Source: Rhodospirillaceae bacterium
GTDB lineage: Bacteria > Pseudomonadota > Alphaproteobacteria > UBA11136
Assembly: GCA_018663165.1 (NCBI GenBank)
Contig: JABJES010000106.1
Location: forward strand, 1-11,030
Length of the DNA stretch: 11,030 nucleotides
Direction: 5' to 3'
Below are positions 4,890-11,030 of the stretch, one piece after another. The translations under genes and the position numbers were made by a program. Positions within the stretch are counted from its first letter, which is position 1; the number at the start of each line of letters is the position of its first letter. The notes under the pieces are model-generated. The model saw only the letters and a list, made by a program, of their open reading frames with translations, was not told the origin of the DNA and ran no database searches.

Positions 4890-6173
4890 ATGGACCGCAT
4901 CCGCATCCGTGGCGGAAAAAGGCTTGAGGGGACAATTCCTATCTCTGGTGCGAAGAATGCCTCTCTGCCGTTGATGGCAGCCGGGCTCCTCACCGAGGAT
5001 ACCCTGAGCCTTTCCAATCTGCCCCATCTTGCCGATATCGTCACCATGGCGAATCTGCTGGTTCAGCACGGGGTCAGCATGGAAATGAATGGCCATGCCG
5101 AGGGCGGACACGGGGGGCGGGTGATCTCGCTCAGCGCCGCCAATATCACAAATACCCAGGCTCCCTATGATCTGGTGCGCAAGATGCGGGCTTCCGTGCT
5201 GGTGCTCGGGCCGCTTCTTGCCCGCTGTGGCGAGGCTGTCGTTTCATTGCCCGGCGGTTGCGCCATCGGCACCCGTCCGGTGGATTTGCACCTCAAAGGC
5301 CTGGAGGCCCTTGGGGTCGAGATTGAGCTTGAGGAAGGCTATATCAAGGCCCACGCGCCCAACGGCCTGAAAGGGGCCCATGTGGTCTTTCCCATGGTCT
5401 CTGTGGGGGCGACAGAAAATCTGATGATGGCGGCTTCTCTTGCCGAGGGTGAGACGGTTTTGACCAACGCGGCGCGTGAACCCGAGGTCAGCGATCTGGC
5501 TCATTGTCTGGTGGCAATGGGGGCTCAAATCGAGGGAATTGGCAGCGATACACTGACCATTACTGGCGTGCCGCGCCTTGGCGGGGCAATTTATTCCGTC
5601 GTTCCCGACCGCATTGAAACCGGCACCTATGCGATGGCGGTGGCGATTACCGGAGGCGAGGTTGAGCTTACCGGAACCCGGATGGATCTTATTGAATCGG
5701 TAACCGAGGTTCTTCTTCGCGCCGGGCTTGAGATGAGTGAGACTGAGAGTGGCGTTCTGGTGCGCCGGTCGGGCGACCGGGTCAAAGGCGTCGATGTTAT
5801 GACAGAGCCGTTCCCCGGCTTTCCGACCGATCTTCAGGCCCAGATGATGGCGGTCATGTCCTGTGCCGAGGGCGCGTCGATGATTACCGAGACGATTTTC
5901 GAGAACCGCTTCATGCATGTGCCGGAACTCAGCCGCATGGGGGCCAATGTTCATGTGCACGGCGCTTCGGCGATTGTTCGTGGATCGCCGCACTTGACCG
6001 GGGCCGAGGTGATGGCGACCGATTTGCGCGCTTCGGTGTCTCTGGTTCTGGCCGGTCTGGCGGCCGAGGGCGAGACCATCATCAACCGTGTCTATCATCT
6101 TGACCGGGGATATGAACGGCTGGAGGAAAAACTGGCCGCCTGCGGGGCAGATATCACGCGGTTGAAGGATTAG
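4890..6173 (+). CDS. murA: UDP-N-acetylglucosamine 1-carboxyvinyltransferase
   Basis: MurA transfers enolpyruvate from phosphoenolpyruvate to UDP-N-acetylglucosamine, the first committed step of peptidoglycan synthesis, in the cytoplasm. The 427-residue length is typical. The sequence shows ISGAKNA with Lys22 and Asn23 of the active site, the loop PGGCAIGTRPVDLH with catalytic Cys124 (equivalent to Cys115 of E. coli MurA), and PGFPTDLQAQ with Asp314 as the likely general base. Because the cysteine is present rather than Asp, the enzyme should be of the fosfomycin-sensitive type. The ATG has GGGGTGAG seven bases upstream. An overlapping open frame on the opposite strand (5244-6197) is a shadow of this gene. 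The 151 bp that follow, up to hisG, contain no gene and no clear terminator. Confidence 0.97.
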   Translation: MDRIRIRGGKRLEGTIPISGAKNASLPLMAAGLLTEDTLSLSNLPHLADIVTMANLLVQHGVSMEMNGHAEGGHGGRVISLSAANITNTQAPYDLVRKMRASVLVLGPLLARCGEAVVSLPGGCAIGTRPVDLHLKGLEALGVEIELEEGYIKAHAPNGLKGAHVVFPMVSVGATENLMMAASLAEGETVLTNAAREPEVSDLAHCLVAMGAQIEGIGSDTLTITGVPRLGGAIYSVVPDRIETGTYAMAVAITGGEVELTGTRMDLIESVTEVLLRAGLEMSETESGVLVRRSGDRVKGVDVMTEPFPGFPTDLQAQMMAVMSCAEGASMITETIFENRFMHVPELSRMGANVHVHGASAIVRGSPHLTGAEVMATDLRASVSLVLAGLAAEGETIINRVYHLDRGYERLEEKLAACGADITRLKD

Positions 6174-6324
6174 ACCCCGCTTTCTTCCATTTTTCACCCC
6201 TTGGACTGGAAGTTAAGCCCGTCCTGTGCCATTAAACAGCCTTGAAAACGCCTTTTAAGTATCGGTTCTGGTTATTTAGCCCCGATGAGGGCGAGCTGTA
6301 CAGCCTGTTGAGATGGAGAAATCC

Positions 6325-6987
6325 GTGTCGAGCGACGATAAACTGATTCTGGCCCTGCCCAAGGGGCGCATCCTCAAAGAGGTGACGCCCTTGTTGGCGT
6401 GTGCGGGAATTATACCCGAAGCGGCCTTCGATGACCCTGACGCCCGCCAGCTCAGTTTTGCCACCAATCATCCCGACCTTCAGATCATTCGTGTGCGCGC
6501 CTTTGATGTTGCTACCTTCGTCGCCTTTGGGGCGGCCCAGCTCGGTGTTGTCGGCAAGGATGTGTTGATGGAATTTGATTATTCTGAACTTTATGCACCG
6601 CTTGATCTGAAAATCGGGAAATGCCGCCTGGCCGTCGCCGAACCCATTGATCTGGTGGAAAAAGACCAGCCCCGTCGTTGGTCCCATGTACGGGTGGCGA
6701 CGAAATATCCGGGCATTACCCAGCGTCACTTTGCCGAACGCGGCGTTCAGGCTGAATGCATCAAGCTTAACGGGGCGATGGAGCTTGCGCCGACTCTGGG
6801 GCTGTGCCGCCGGATTGTCGATCTGGTTTCCACCGGAAACACCCTGAAAGCCAATGGCCTTGTAGAGATAGAACAGATCGCCGACATTACATCTCAGCTA
6901 ACCGTTAACCGGGCGGCTCTGAAAACCCGTCCGGAACAAATCAGTGGCTGGATTGAACGATTCCGTGAGGCCGTCGATGGTTCTTAG
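6325..6987 (+). CDS. hisG: ATP phosphoribosyltransferase, short form
   Basis: HisG condenses ATP with PRPP to start histidine biosynthesis. The 220-residue product has LILALPKGRI at its N-terminus and the PRPP-binding stretch DLVSTGNTL (166-174) followed by KANGL. It lacks the roughly 80-residue C-terminal regulatory domain of long HisG, so it is the short form, which in known cases works in a hetero-octamer with HisZ; hisZ is not in this window. I chose the GTG at 6325 because GGAG lies six bases before it; an ATG at 6313 would add four residues but has no SD. Its last 11 bases overlap hisD, indicating a translationally coupled hisGD unit. Confidence 0.95.
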   Translation: MSSDDKLILALPKGRILKEVTPLLACAGIIPEAAFDDPDARQLSFATNHPDLQIIRVRAFDVATFVAFGAAQLGVVGKDVLMEFDYSELYAPLDLKIGKCRLAVAEPIDLVEKDQPRRWSHVRVATKYPGITQRHFAERGVQAECIKLNGAMELAPTLGLCRRIVDLVSTGNTLKANGLVEIEQIADITSQLTVNRAALKTRPEQISGWIERFREAVDGS

Positions 6988-8281
6988 GCTGGATAGCGCT
7001 GCTCCTGGTTTTGAGGATGATTTTGCCAGTTTGGTTGGGTCCAAGCGTGAAGCTGCTGTCGATGTGGGGGATACGGTTGCGGCGATTATCGATGATGTGC
7101 GGGCGCGTGGCGACGCTGCGCTGATCGACTTTAGCCGCCGCTTTGACCGACTCGAGCTGACCCCCGAGACCTTACGGATTACGCCTCAAGAGATTGCCGA
7201 GGCCGTTGCTTCCTGTGATAAATCCCTGATTGCGGCGCTGCGACTTGCTGCCGATCGGATCAAGGTTTATCACAGCCGCCAGCGGCCGCAGGACGACACA
7301 TTCGTTGACACCCAGGGGGTATCTCTGGGCTCCCGTTGGCAACCGGTTGCCAGTGCCGGTCTCTATGTGCCCGGTGGAACGGCGGCCTATCCCAGCTCGG
7401 TCCTGATGAATGCGGTTCCGGCCAAGGTTGCCGGGGTTGCCCGTCTTGCCATGGTGGTGCCGACTCCGGACGGGGCGCTTAACCCGTTGGTTCTGGCAGC
7501 GGCTGATATCGCAGGTATTGACGAAATTTATCGAATCGGCGGGGCCCAGGCGATTGCGGCCCTTGCCTACGGCACGTCGACCATCGTCGCGGTTGATAAG
7601 ATCGTCGGGCCGGGCAATGCCTATGTGGCTGAAGCCAAGCGGCGGGTATTCGGCACCGTTGGCATCGACATGATTGCCGGACCATCGGAAATTCTTGTCG
7701 TTGCCGACAGGGAAAATGACCCGGCCTGGATTGCTATTGATCTCTTGTCCCAGGCTGAACACGATCCGGTAGCGCAATCGGTCTTGATTACCGACGATAC
7801 TGATTTTGCCGCTGCGGTTATTAGCGCCGTGGAAGATCATCTCAAGACTCTGTCCAGGGCAGAGATTGCACGGCAAAGCTGGCAGAATCACGGCGCCGTC
7901 ATTATCGTCGCTGATCTTGACCAGGCGCCGCCTTTGGTTGATCGCCTGGCACCTGAGCATCTCGAACTGGCGGTGGCGGAGCCTGAAGCGCTGGCTGAAA
8001 AAATTCGCTATGCGGGGGCGATTTTTCTCGGTCGCTATACGCCTGAGGCGATCGGCGATTACATTGCCGGACCCAATCACGTCCTGCCGACCTCACGCAG
8101 CGCCCGTTTTTCATCCGGTCTTGGGGTTCATGACTTTATGACCCGCACATCTTTGGTCAAATGCGATGCGGCCAGCCTTGGCGAGATCGGACCGGCGGCG
8201 GTGGCTCTGGCCCAGGCCGAGGGGTTGGATGCTCATGCCCTTTCGGTGGCCATTCGTCTCAATCTGCCGCGTGAGGACTGA
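6977..8281 (+). CDS. hisD: Histidinol dehydrogenase
   Basis: HisD is the zinc enzyme that oxidises L-histidinol to L-histidine with two NAD, the last step of the pathway. The 434-residue length is standard. Visible motifs are VPGGTAAYPSSVLM, GPGNAYVAEAKR (211-222), the zinc ligands Gln259 and His262 in SQAEHDP, Glu327-His328 of the catalytic APEHLE, Asp361 and His368 in GDYIAGPNHVLP, and His420 near the C-terminus. These fall at or within one residue of the E. coli numbering. The ATG at 6977 is inside the end of hisG and is preceded by TGAGG six bases upstream; an in-frame start at 6944 lies deeper in hisG and is less likely. All catalytic residues are present. Confidence 0.97.
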   Translation: MVLRLDSAAPGFEDDFASLVGSKREAAVDVGDTVAAIIDDVRARGDAALIDFSRRFDRLELTPETLRITPQEIAEAVASCDKSLIAALRLAADRIKVYHSRQRPQDDTFVDTQGVSLGSRWQPVASAGLYVPGGTAAYPSSVLMNAVPAKVAGVARLAMVVPTPDGALNPLVLAAADIAGIDEIYRIGGAQAIAALAYGTSTIVAVDKIVGPGNAYVAEAKRRVFGTVGIDMIAGPSEILVVADRENDPAWIAIDLLSQAEHDPVAQSVLITDDTDFAAAVISAVEDHLKTLSRAEIARQSWQNHGAVIIVADLDQAPPLVDRLAPEHLELAVAEPEALAEKIRYAGAIFLGRYTPEAIGDYIAGPNHVLPTSRSARFSSGLGVHDFMTRTSLVKCDAASLGEIGPAAVALAQAEGLDAHALSVAIRLNLPRED

Positions 8282-8338
8282 GCGCCGTTCCAGCGGTCCG
8301 ATCTGTTCGGGTTTACATTCGAGAAGGCTATATTCAGC

Positions 8339-8827
8339 GTGACGGACGAAACCAAACATATCGTCAAAGTGACCCTTGACGAGAAATCCATTGTCCGGCG
8401 CAACGCGGATGTGGAACACGAGCGCGCCGTCGCTATTTTTGATCTCCTCGAGCACAACCATTTCATTCCATCTCAAGAGGTGGTGGAAGGAAATGCCGGG
8501 CCTTATAGCCTCCATCTGCGGATCGAGGAAGATCGCCTGATTTTGGATATCCGCACCGAGGACGAGGCACCGCTGGGAATTGTTGCCCTCAACCTCAAGA
8601 TATTCTCAAAGATTGTTAAGGATTATTTCCTCGTCTGCGAAAGTTATTTCGAGGCCATAAAGTCATCGACGCCAGCCCGGATCGAGGCCATCGACATGGG
8701 GCGGCGTGGACTTCACGACGAGGGCGCTGAGATTTTAAGCGACCGCCTGAAAGGACAAATCGACATCGACACCAACACCGCGCGCCGGCTCTTTACTCTG
8801 GTCTGCGTCCTTCACATTCGAGCCTGA
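8339..8827 (+). CDS. UPF0262 family protein
   Basis: This 162-residue protein belongs to the uncharacterised, alphaproteobacterial UPF0262 family. Family-typical stretches are GPYSLHLRIEEDRLILDIRTE in the middle (about 58-78, read in two parts), IVKDYFLVCESY, ARIEAIDMGRRGLHDEG and the C-terminal TARRLFTLVCVLH. No signal peptide or membrane segment is seen, so it should be cytoplasmic. It has no known activity. The start is a GTG at 8339 with only a weak SD-like AGAAGG about 11 bases upstream. It lies 57 bp after hisD and 25 bp before the phosphatase gene, an order I know from other alphaproteobacteria. Confidence 0.92.
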   Translation: MTDETKHIVKVTLDEKSIVRRNADVEHERAVAIFDLLEHNHFIPSQEVVEGNAGPYSLHLRIEEDRLILDIRTEDEAPLGIVALNLKIFSKIVKDYFLVCESYFEAIKSSTPARIEAIDMGRRGLHDEGAEILSDRLKGQIDIDTNTARRLFTLVCVLHIRA

Positions 8828-8852
8828 GAAAAGTAGCGGGAGGGATGGGTTC

Positions 8853-9296
8853 ATGAGCGATCTTCCGGGCAGCATTCTGTTCTCCTGCACTCATAATTCT
8901 GTCCGCTCGCCAATGGCCGAAGGTCTGATGAAACATTTCTATGGAAAGTGGGTGTATGTGGATTCCTGCGGTGTCCATACTCGTGAGGTTGATGGATTTT
9001 CAGCCGCCGTAATGGAGGAGATTGGAATCGATATTACACACCATAACGCCAAGACCTTTGAGGAGCTTGAGGACACGTCTTTTGATATCGTAATTTCACT
9101 TTCTCCCCAGGCCCAGCATAAGGCGGTTGAAATGACCCGCACCATGGCCTGCGAAGTATTTTTCTGGAATACCTTTGATCCTTCAGTGGTTGAGGGCGGG
9201 CGGGAAGAGCGTCTGGAAGCTTATCGGCAGGTTCGGGACCAGATTTTGGCCCGGATTCGCGCGCAATTTCCTCTCGTCAGCGCATCCCACGTTTAG
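8853..9296 (+). CDS. Low-molecular-weight protein tyrosine phosphatase / arsenate reductase-like protein
   Basis: The 147-residue product has the low-molecular-weight phosphatase fold signature: an N-terminal strand followed by the CX5R phosphate loop CTHNSVRS (Cys12, Arg18, Ser19), and a later Asp109-Pro110 in NTFDPS that is in the right place for the general acid. The loop differs from the textbook C-x-GN-x-CRS: the second cysteine is Val17 and the Gly is His14. Thioredoxin-coupled arsenate reductases share this fold but use extra C-terminal cysteines; only Cys39 and Cys100 are available here, so a phosphatase or unknown role is more likely. There is a purine-rich SD (GGGAGGG) upstream of the ATG. 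No arsenic genes lie nearby; instead it sits in the conserved UPF0262-infA interval. Confidence 0.85.
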   Translation: MSDLPGSILFSCTHNSVRSPMAEGLMKHFYGKWVYVDSCGVHTREVDGFSAAVMEEIGIDITHHNAKTFEELEDTSFDIVISLSPQAQHKAVEMTRTMACEVFFWNTFDPSVVEGGREERLEAYRQVRDQILARIRAQFPLVSASHV

Positions 9297-9326
9297 GGCC
9301 TAATCAGGGCAAACCCCCGAAAAGTG

Positions 9327-9355
9327 TTGAAAGTCCGCAAAAAATTGCCTATGCC
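9327..9355 (+). promoter_or_regulatory. Candidate promoter for infA
   Basis: TTGAAA (9327-9332, four of six matches) and TATGCC (9350-9355, TAT conserved) are exactly 17 bases apart in the 116-bp gap before infA. Transcription from here would give a leader of about 50 bases containing a small hairpin (TGCCG-TTT-CGGCA, 9369-9381). Confidence 0.4.
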
Positions 9356-9412
9356 ACCACGGGTGTGTTGCCGTTTCGGCAGTTTCCGCGCCCATTCTTA
9401 TAAGGAGGATTC

Positions 9413-9631
9413 GTGGCGAAAGAAGAGTTGATGGAGTTTGGCGGCACGGTTACCGAGCTGCTTCCCAATGCAATGTTCCGTGTCACCCTCGAGAACGGCC
9501 ATGAGATTCTGGCCCATACGGCGGGGAAGATGCGCAAGCATCGCATCCGGGTTCTGGCCGGTGACAAGGTGACCGTCGAAATGACCCCTTATGATTTGAC
9601 TAAGGGGCGCATCACCTTTCGCTTCAAGTAG
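9413..9631 (+). CDS. infA: Translation initiation factor IF-1
   Basis: IF-1 binds the A site of the 30S subunit and helps IF-2 and IF-3 during initiation. The product has exactly the usual 72 residues and follows the E. coli protein closely: MAKEE start, NAMFRVTLENGH, GKMRKHRIR, LAGDKVTVEMTPYDL and KGRITFR, covering one S1/OB fold. It begins with GTG, preceded by a perfect AAGGAGG at optimal distance, consistent with high expression. maf follows after 12 bp. Confidence 0.98.
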   Translation: MAKEELMEFGGTVTELLPNAMFRVTLENGHEILAHTAGKMRKHRIRVLAGDKVTVEMTPYDLTKGRITFRFK

Positions 9632-9643
9632 CGCCCTGTCCTT

Positions 9644-10243
9644 ATGGCGGCGACCCCGCAAGCATCACGCCTCGTTCTCGCTTCTGCGTCTCCCCGGCGG
9701 CTTGATCTTCTCAAGCAAATCGGCATTTCTCCCGACCAGATAGATCCTGCCGAACTTGACGAAACCCCTTTCGATAATGAAAAGCCATTACCTCATGCCT
9801 TGCGTCTGGCAGAGGAAAAGGCGCGTCGGGTTGCCTTGCGTCATGAAGGTGCGTTTGTTCTGGCTGCCGATACGGTGGTGGCCTGCGGGCGGCGCATTCT
9901 GCCTAAGGCTGAAACAGAAGCCCAGGCCCGTTTTTGTCTCGATCTATTGTCGGGTCGTCGCCACCGGGTGATCTGCGGGCTTTGCATCGTCGATCCGGCA
10001 GGAGAGCGACATCTGCGTCATGGGCTCACAACTGTGACGTTCAAGCGCCTCTCGGCGCAAGAGAAAGAGGCCTATATCAATTCAGGGGAATGGTCGGGTA
10101 AGGCCGGGGGCTATGCCATTCAGGGCTACGCCGCCGCGTTTGTTTCTTTTCTTCGCGGATCTTATTCAAATGTCGTCGGTCTGCCGCTTTATGAAACGGC
10201 GGCTCTTTTGAAAGGATTGGGCTGGCGGGCGGAAGAAGACTGA
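9644..10243 (+). CDS. maf: Maf family nucleotide pyrophosphatase, YhdE (dTTP/UTP) type
   Basis: Maf proteins hydrolyse non-canonical or selected nucleoside triphosphates to monophosphates and were first linked to septum inhibition. The 199-residue sequence shows LASASPRR (12-19), DETP (39-42), EEKA (57-60), AADTVV with the catalytic Asp76, and the specificity region EWSGKAGGYAIQG (149-161) followed by GSYSNVVGLPL (172-182). The KAGGYAIQG form is that of the dTTP/UTP branch (YhdE-like) rather than the m7GTP branch (YceF-like). No SD is visible before the ATG, so translation may be coupled to infA 12 bp upstream. The RNase gene starts one base after its stop. Confidence 0.93.
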   Translation: MAATPQASRLVLASASPRRLDLLKQIGISPDQIDPAELDETPFDNEKPLPHALRLAEEKARRVALRHEGAFVLAADTVVACGRRILPKAETEAQARFCLDLLSGRRHRVICGLCIVDPAGERHLRHGLTTVTFKRLSAQEKEAYINSGEWSGKAGGYAIQGYAAAFVSFLRGSYSNVVGLPLYETAALLKGLGWRAEED

Positions 10244-10244
10244 G

Positions 10245-11030
10245 ATGATACGGGAACTTCTCATCAACGCCATTCCAGGGGAAACCAGGGCGGCCCTGAT
10301 CGAAGACGGAAAATTATCCCAATTTCGGGTTCTGCGCCGGGGAATGGGGCCCTATCAGGGGGATGTTCTGTTGGGGCGGATCGAAAAAATGATGCCCAAT
10401 CTTTCTGCCGCCTTCGTTGATATCGGCGCCTCACGGTCTGGTTTTCTGGCCCTGCGGGCAGGCGCCAAATACAGCGAAGGCGAGGCGGTTCTGGTCCAGG
10501 TCACCAAGGAGGCCGTTGCCGATAAGGGACCGGCGGTGACCACAACGATCAGCCTGGGCTCGGGTCTTGTCGCCTTTTTGCCTCAGGGCGAGGGGGTAAA
10601 GCTCTCGCGGCGAATTACGGATGAAGCCGAACGTAGCCGTCTGATTGCGGCGGCAGAGGGGCTGTGTGAGGGCGCTGGCGGGCTCATCCTGCGTACAGCA
10701 GCTCAGGGCGCTTCCCGCCCGATGCTGGAAGCCGCCCTGACCGCCCTGCAAAACACCTGGACAAAAATGTCCGACCGCATTGCATCGGGGGAGGTCTCCG
10801 CCCCGGCCAGCCTGTTTGGCAGTGAGGACGGGCTGTTGGCGATCTTGCGGGATTACGGCGGTCTGGCGGATAAAATCCATATCGATCTCATGTCGGCTTT
10901 TCTTGCTGCCCGTAAGCTGGTCGATGGCCCCTTGCCTGAACTTGCCGGCAAGCTCACCCATCACCGGGAAGGGGCGATCTTTGATCTTTTTGACGTGGCC
11001 GAAGAGATCGAGTGCCTGACCTCGCGGCGG
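10245..11030 (+). CDS. rng: Ribonuclease E/G family protein, 5' part (window ends inside gene)
   Basis: The frame is open from ATG 10245 to the window end, giving 262 residues without a stop. The N-terminus MIRELLINAIPGETRAALIE, then LLGRIEKMMPNLSAAFVDIG and GFLAL, is the start of RNase E/G with an inserted S1 domain (about residues 36-115). These are endoribonucleases that process rRNA and decay mRNA. The segment ends before the DNase I-like subdomain with the two catalytic aspartates and before the zinc-link cysteines, so activity cannot be judged. The position after maf and the N-terminus favour the short RNase G-like enzyme over full RNase E. GGAAGAAG within the end of maf serves as SD; the one-base gap indicates coupling. 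Confidence 0.9.
   Translation, partial: MIRELLINAIPGETRAALIEDGKLSQFRVLRRGMGPYQGDVLLGRIEKMMPNLSAAFVDIGASRSGFLALRAGAKYSEGEAVLVQVTKEAVADKGPAVTTTISLGSGLVAFLPQGEGVKLSRRITDEAERSRLIAAAEGLCEGAGGLILRTAAQGASRPMLEAALTALQNTWTKMSDRIASGEVSAPASLFGSEDGLLAILRDYGGLADKIHIDLMSAFLAARKLVDGPLPELAGKLTHHREGAIFDLFDVAEEIECLTSRR

Noticed and set aside
5244..6197. 317-codon open frame opposite murA (and a similar 302-codon frame opposite hisD at 7172-8080)
   Set aside because: They lie fully or almost fully inside genes with complete catalytic motifs, and their compositions (rich in His, Arg, Gly, Asn) are those of shadow frames in GC-rich DNA.
6184..6212. CTTCCA/TGGAAG inverted repeat after murA as terminator
   Set aside because: The loop is 17 bases and no T run follows.

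Overview
The window looks like the chromosome of an alphaproteobacterium, most likely in or near the Rhodospirillales. The right-hand two thirds hold the gene order murA - hisG - hisD - UPF0262 - low-molecular-weight phosphatase - infA - maf - RNase G. I know this order from alphaproteobacteria, and UPF0262 is essentially confined to that class. Assignments rest on motifs read by eye; no database search was run.

Left region (1-4373) is a patchwork with no obvious operon. It holds a membrane-anchored alpha/beta hydrolase (190-1317, +), a YtoQ-family protein (1404-1862, +), a lone polyprenyl-phosphate sugar-1-phosphate transferase (1994-2662, +), and two convergent genes on the minus strand (2701-3411 and 3566-4237). 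The last two encode related, exported, highly charged, probably coiled-coil proteins of unknown function. They appear to be products of an old tandem duplication. The final six codons and stop of the sugar transferase gene recur as an orphan 21-bp direct repeat between them. Near-identical -10 regions mark the other end of each copy. The first copy has lost its -35 box at the duplication junction. It has instead a leader with a perfect 12-bp inverted repeat that covers its Shine-Dalgarno (SD) sequence, plus a competing local hairpin. This arrangement could act as a translational switch. The second copy has a different, shorter hairpin over its SD.

A tRNA-Thr(GGT) gene on the minus strand (4374-4448) separates this accessory-looking region from the conserved block.

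Right region (4597-11030, all +) starts with a 55-codon basic/acidic small protein and murA (first committed step of peptidoglycan synthesis). Next come hisG and hisD, which overlap by 11 bp and encode the first and last enzymes of histidine synthesis; HisG is the short form that needs HisZ, which is not encoded here. They are followed by UPF0262, a CX5R phosphatase/arsenate-reductase-like protein, infA (translation initiation factor IF-1), a Maf nucleotide pyrophosphatase and the 5' part of an RNase E/G gene cut by the window end. infA, maf and the RNase gene are tightly packed (12 and 1 bp gaps), and infA has its own promoter-like sequence.

The part most worth following up is 2642-4311: the duplicated secreted-protein genes and their self-complementary leaders. 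The rest is ordinary, well-conserved chromosome.
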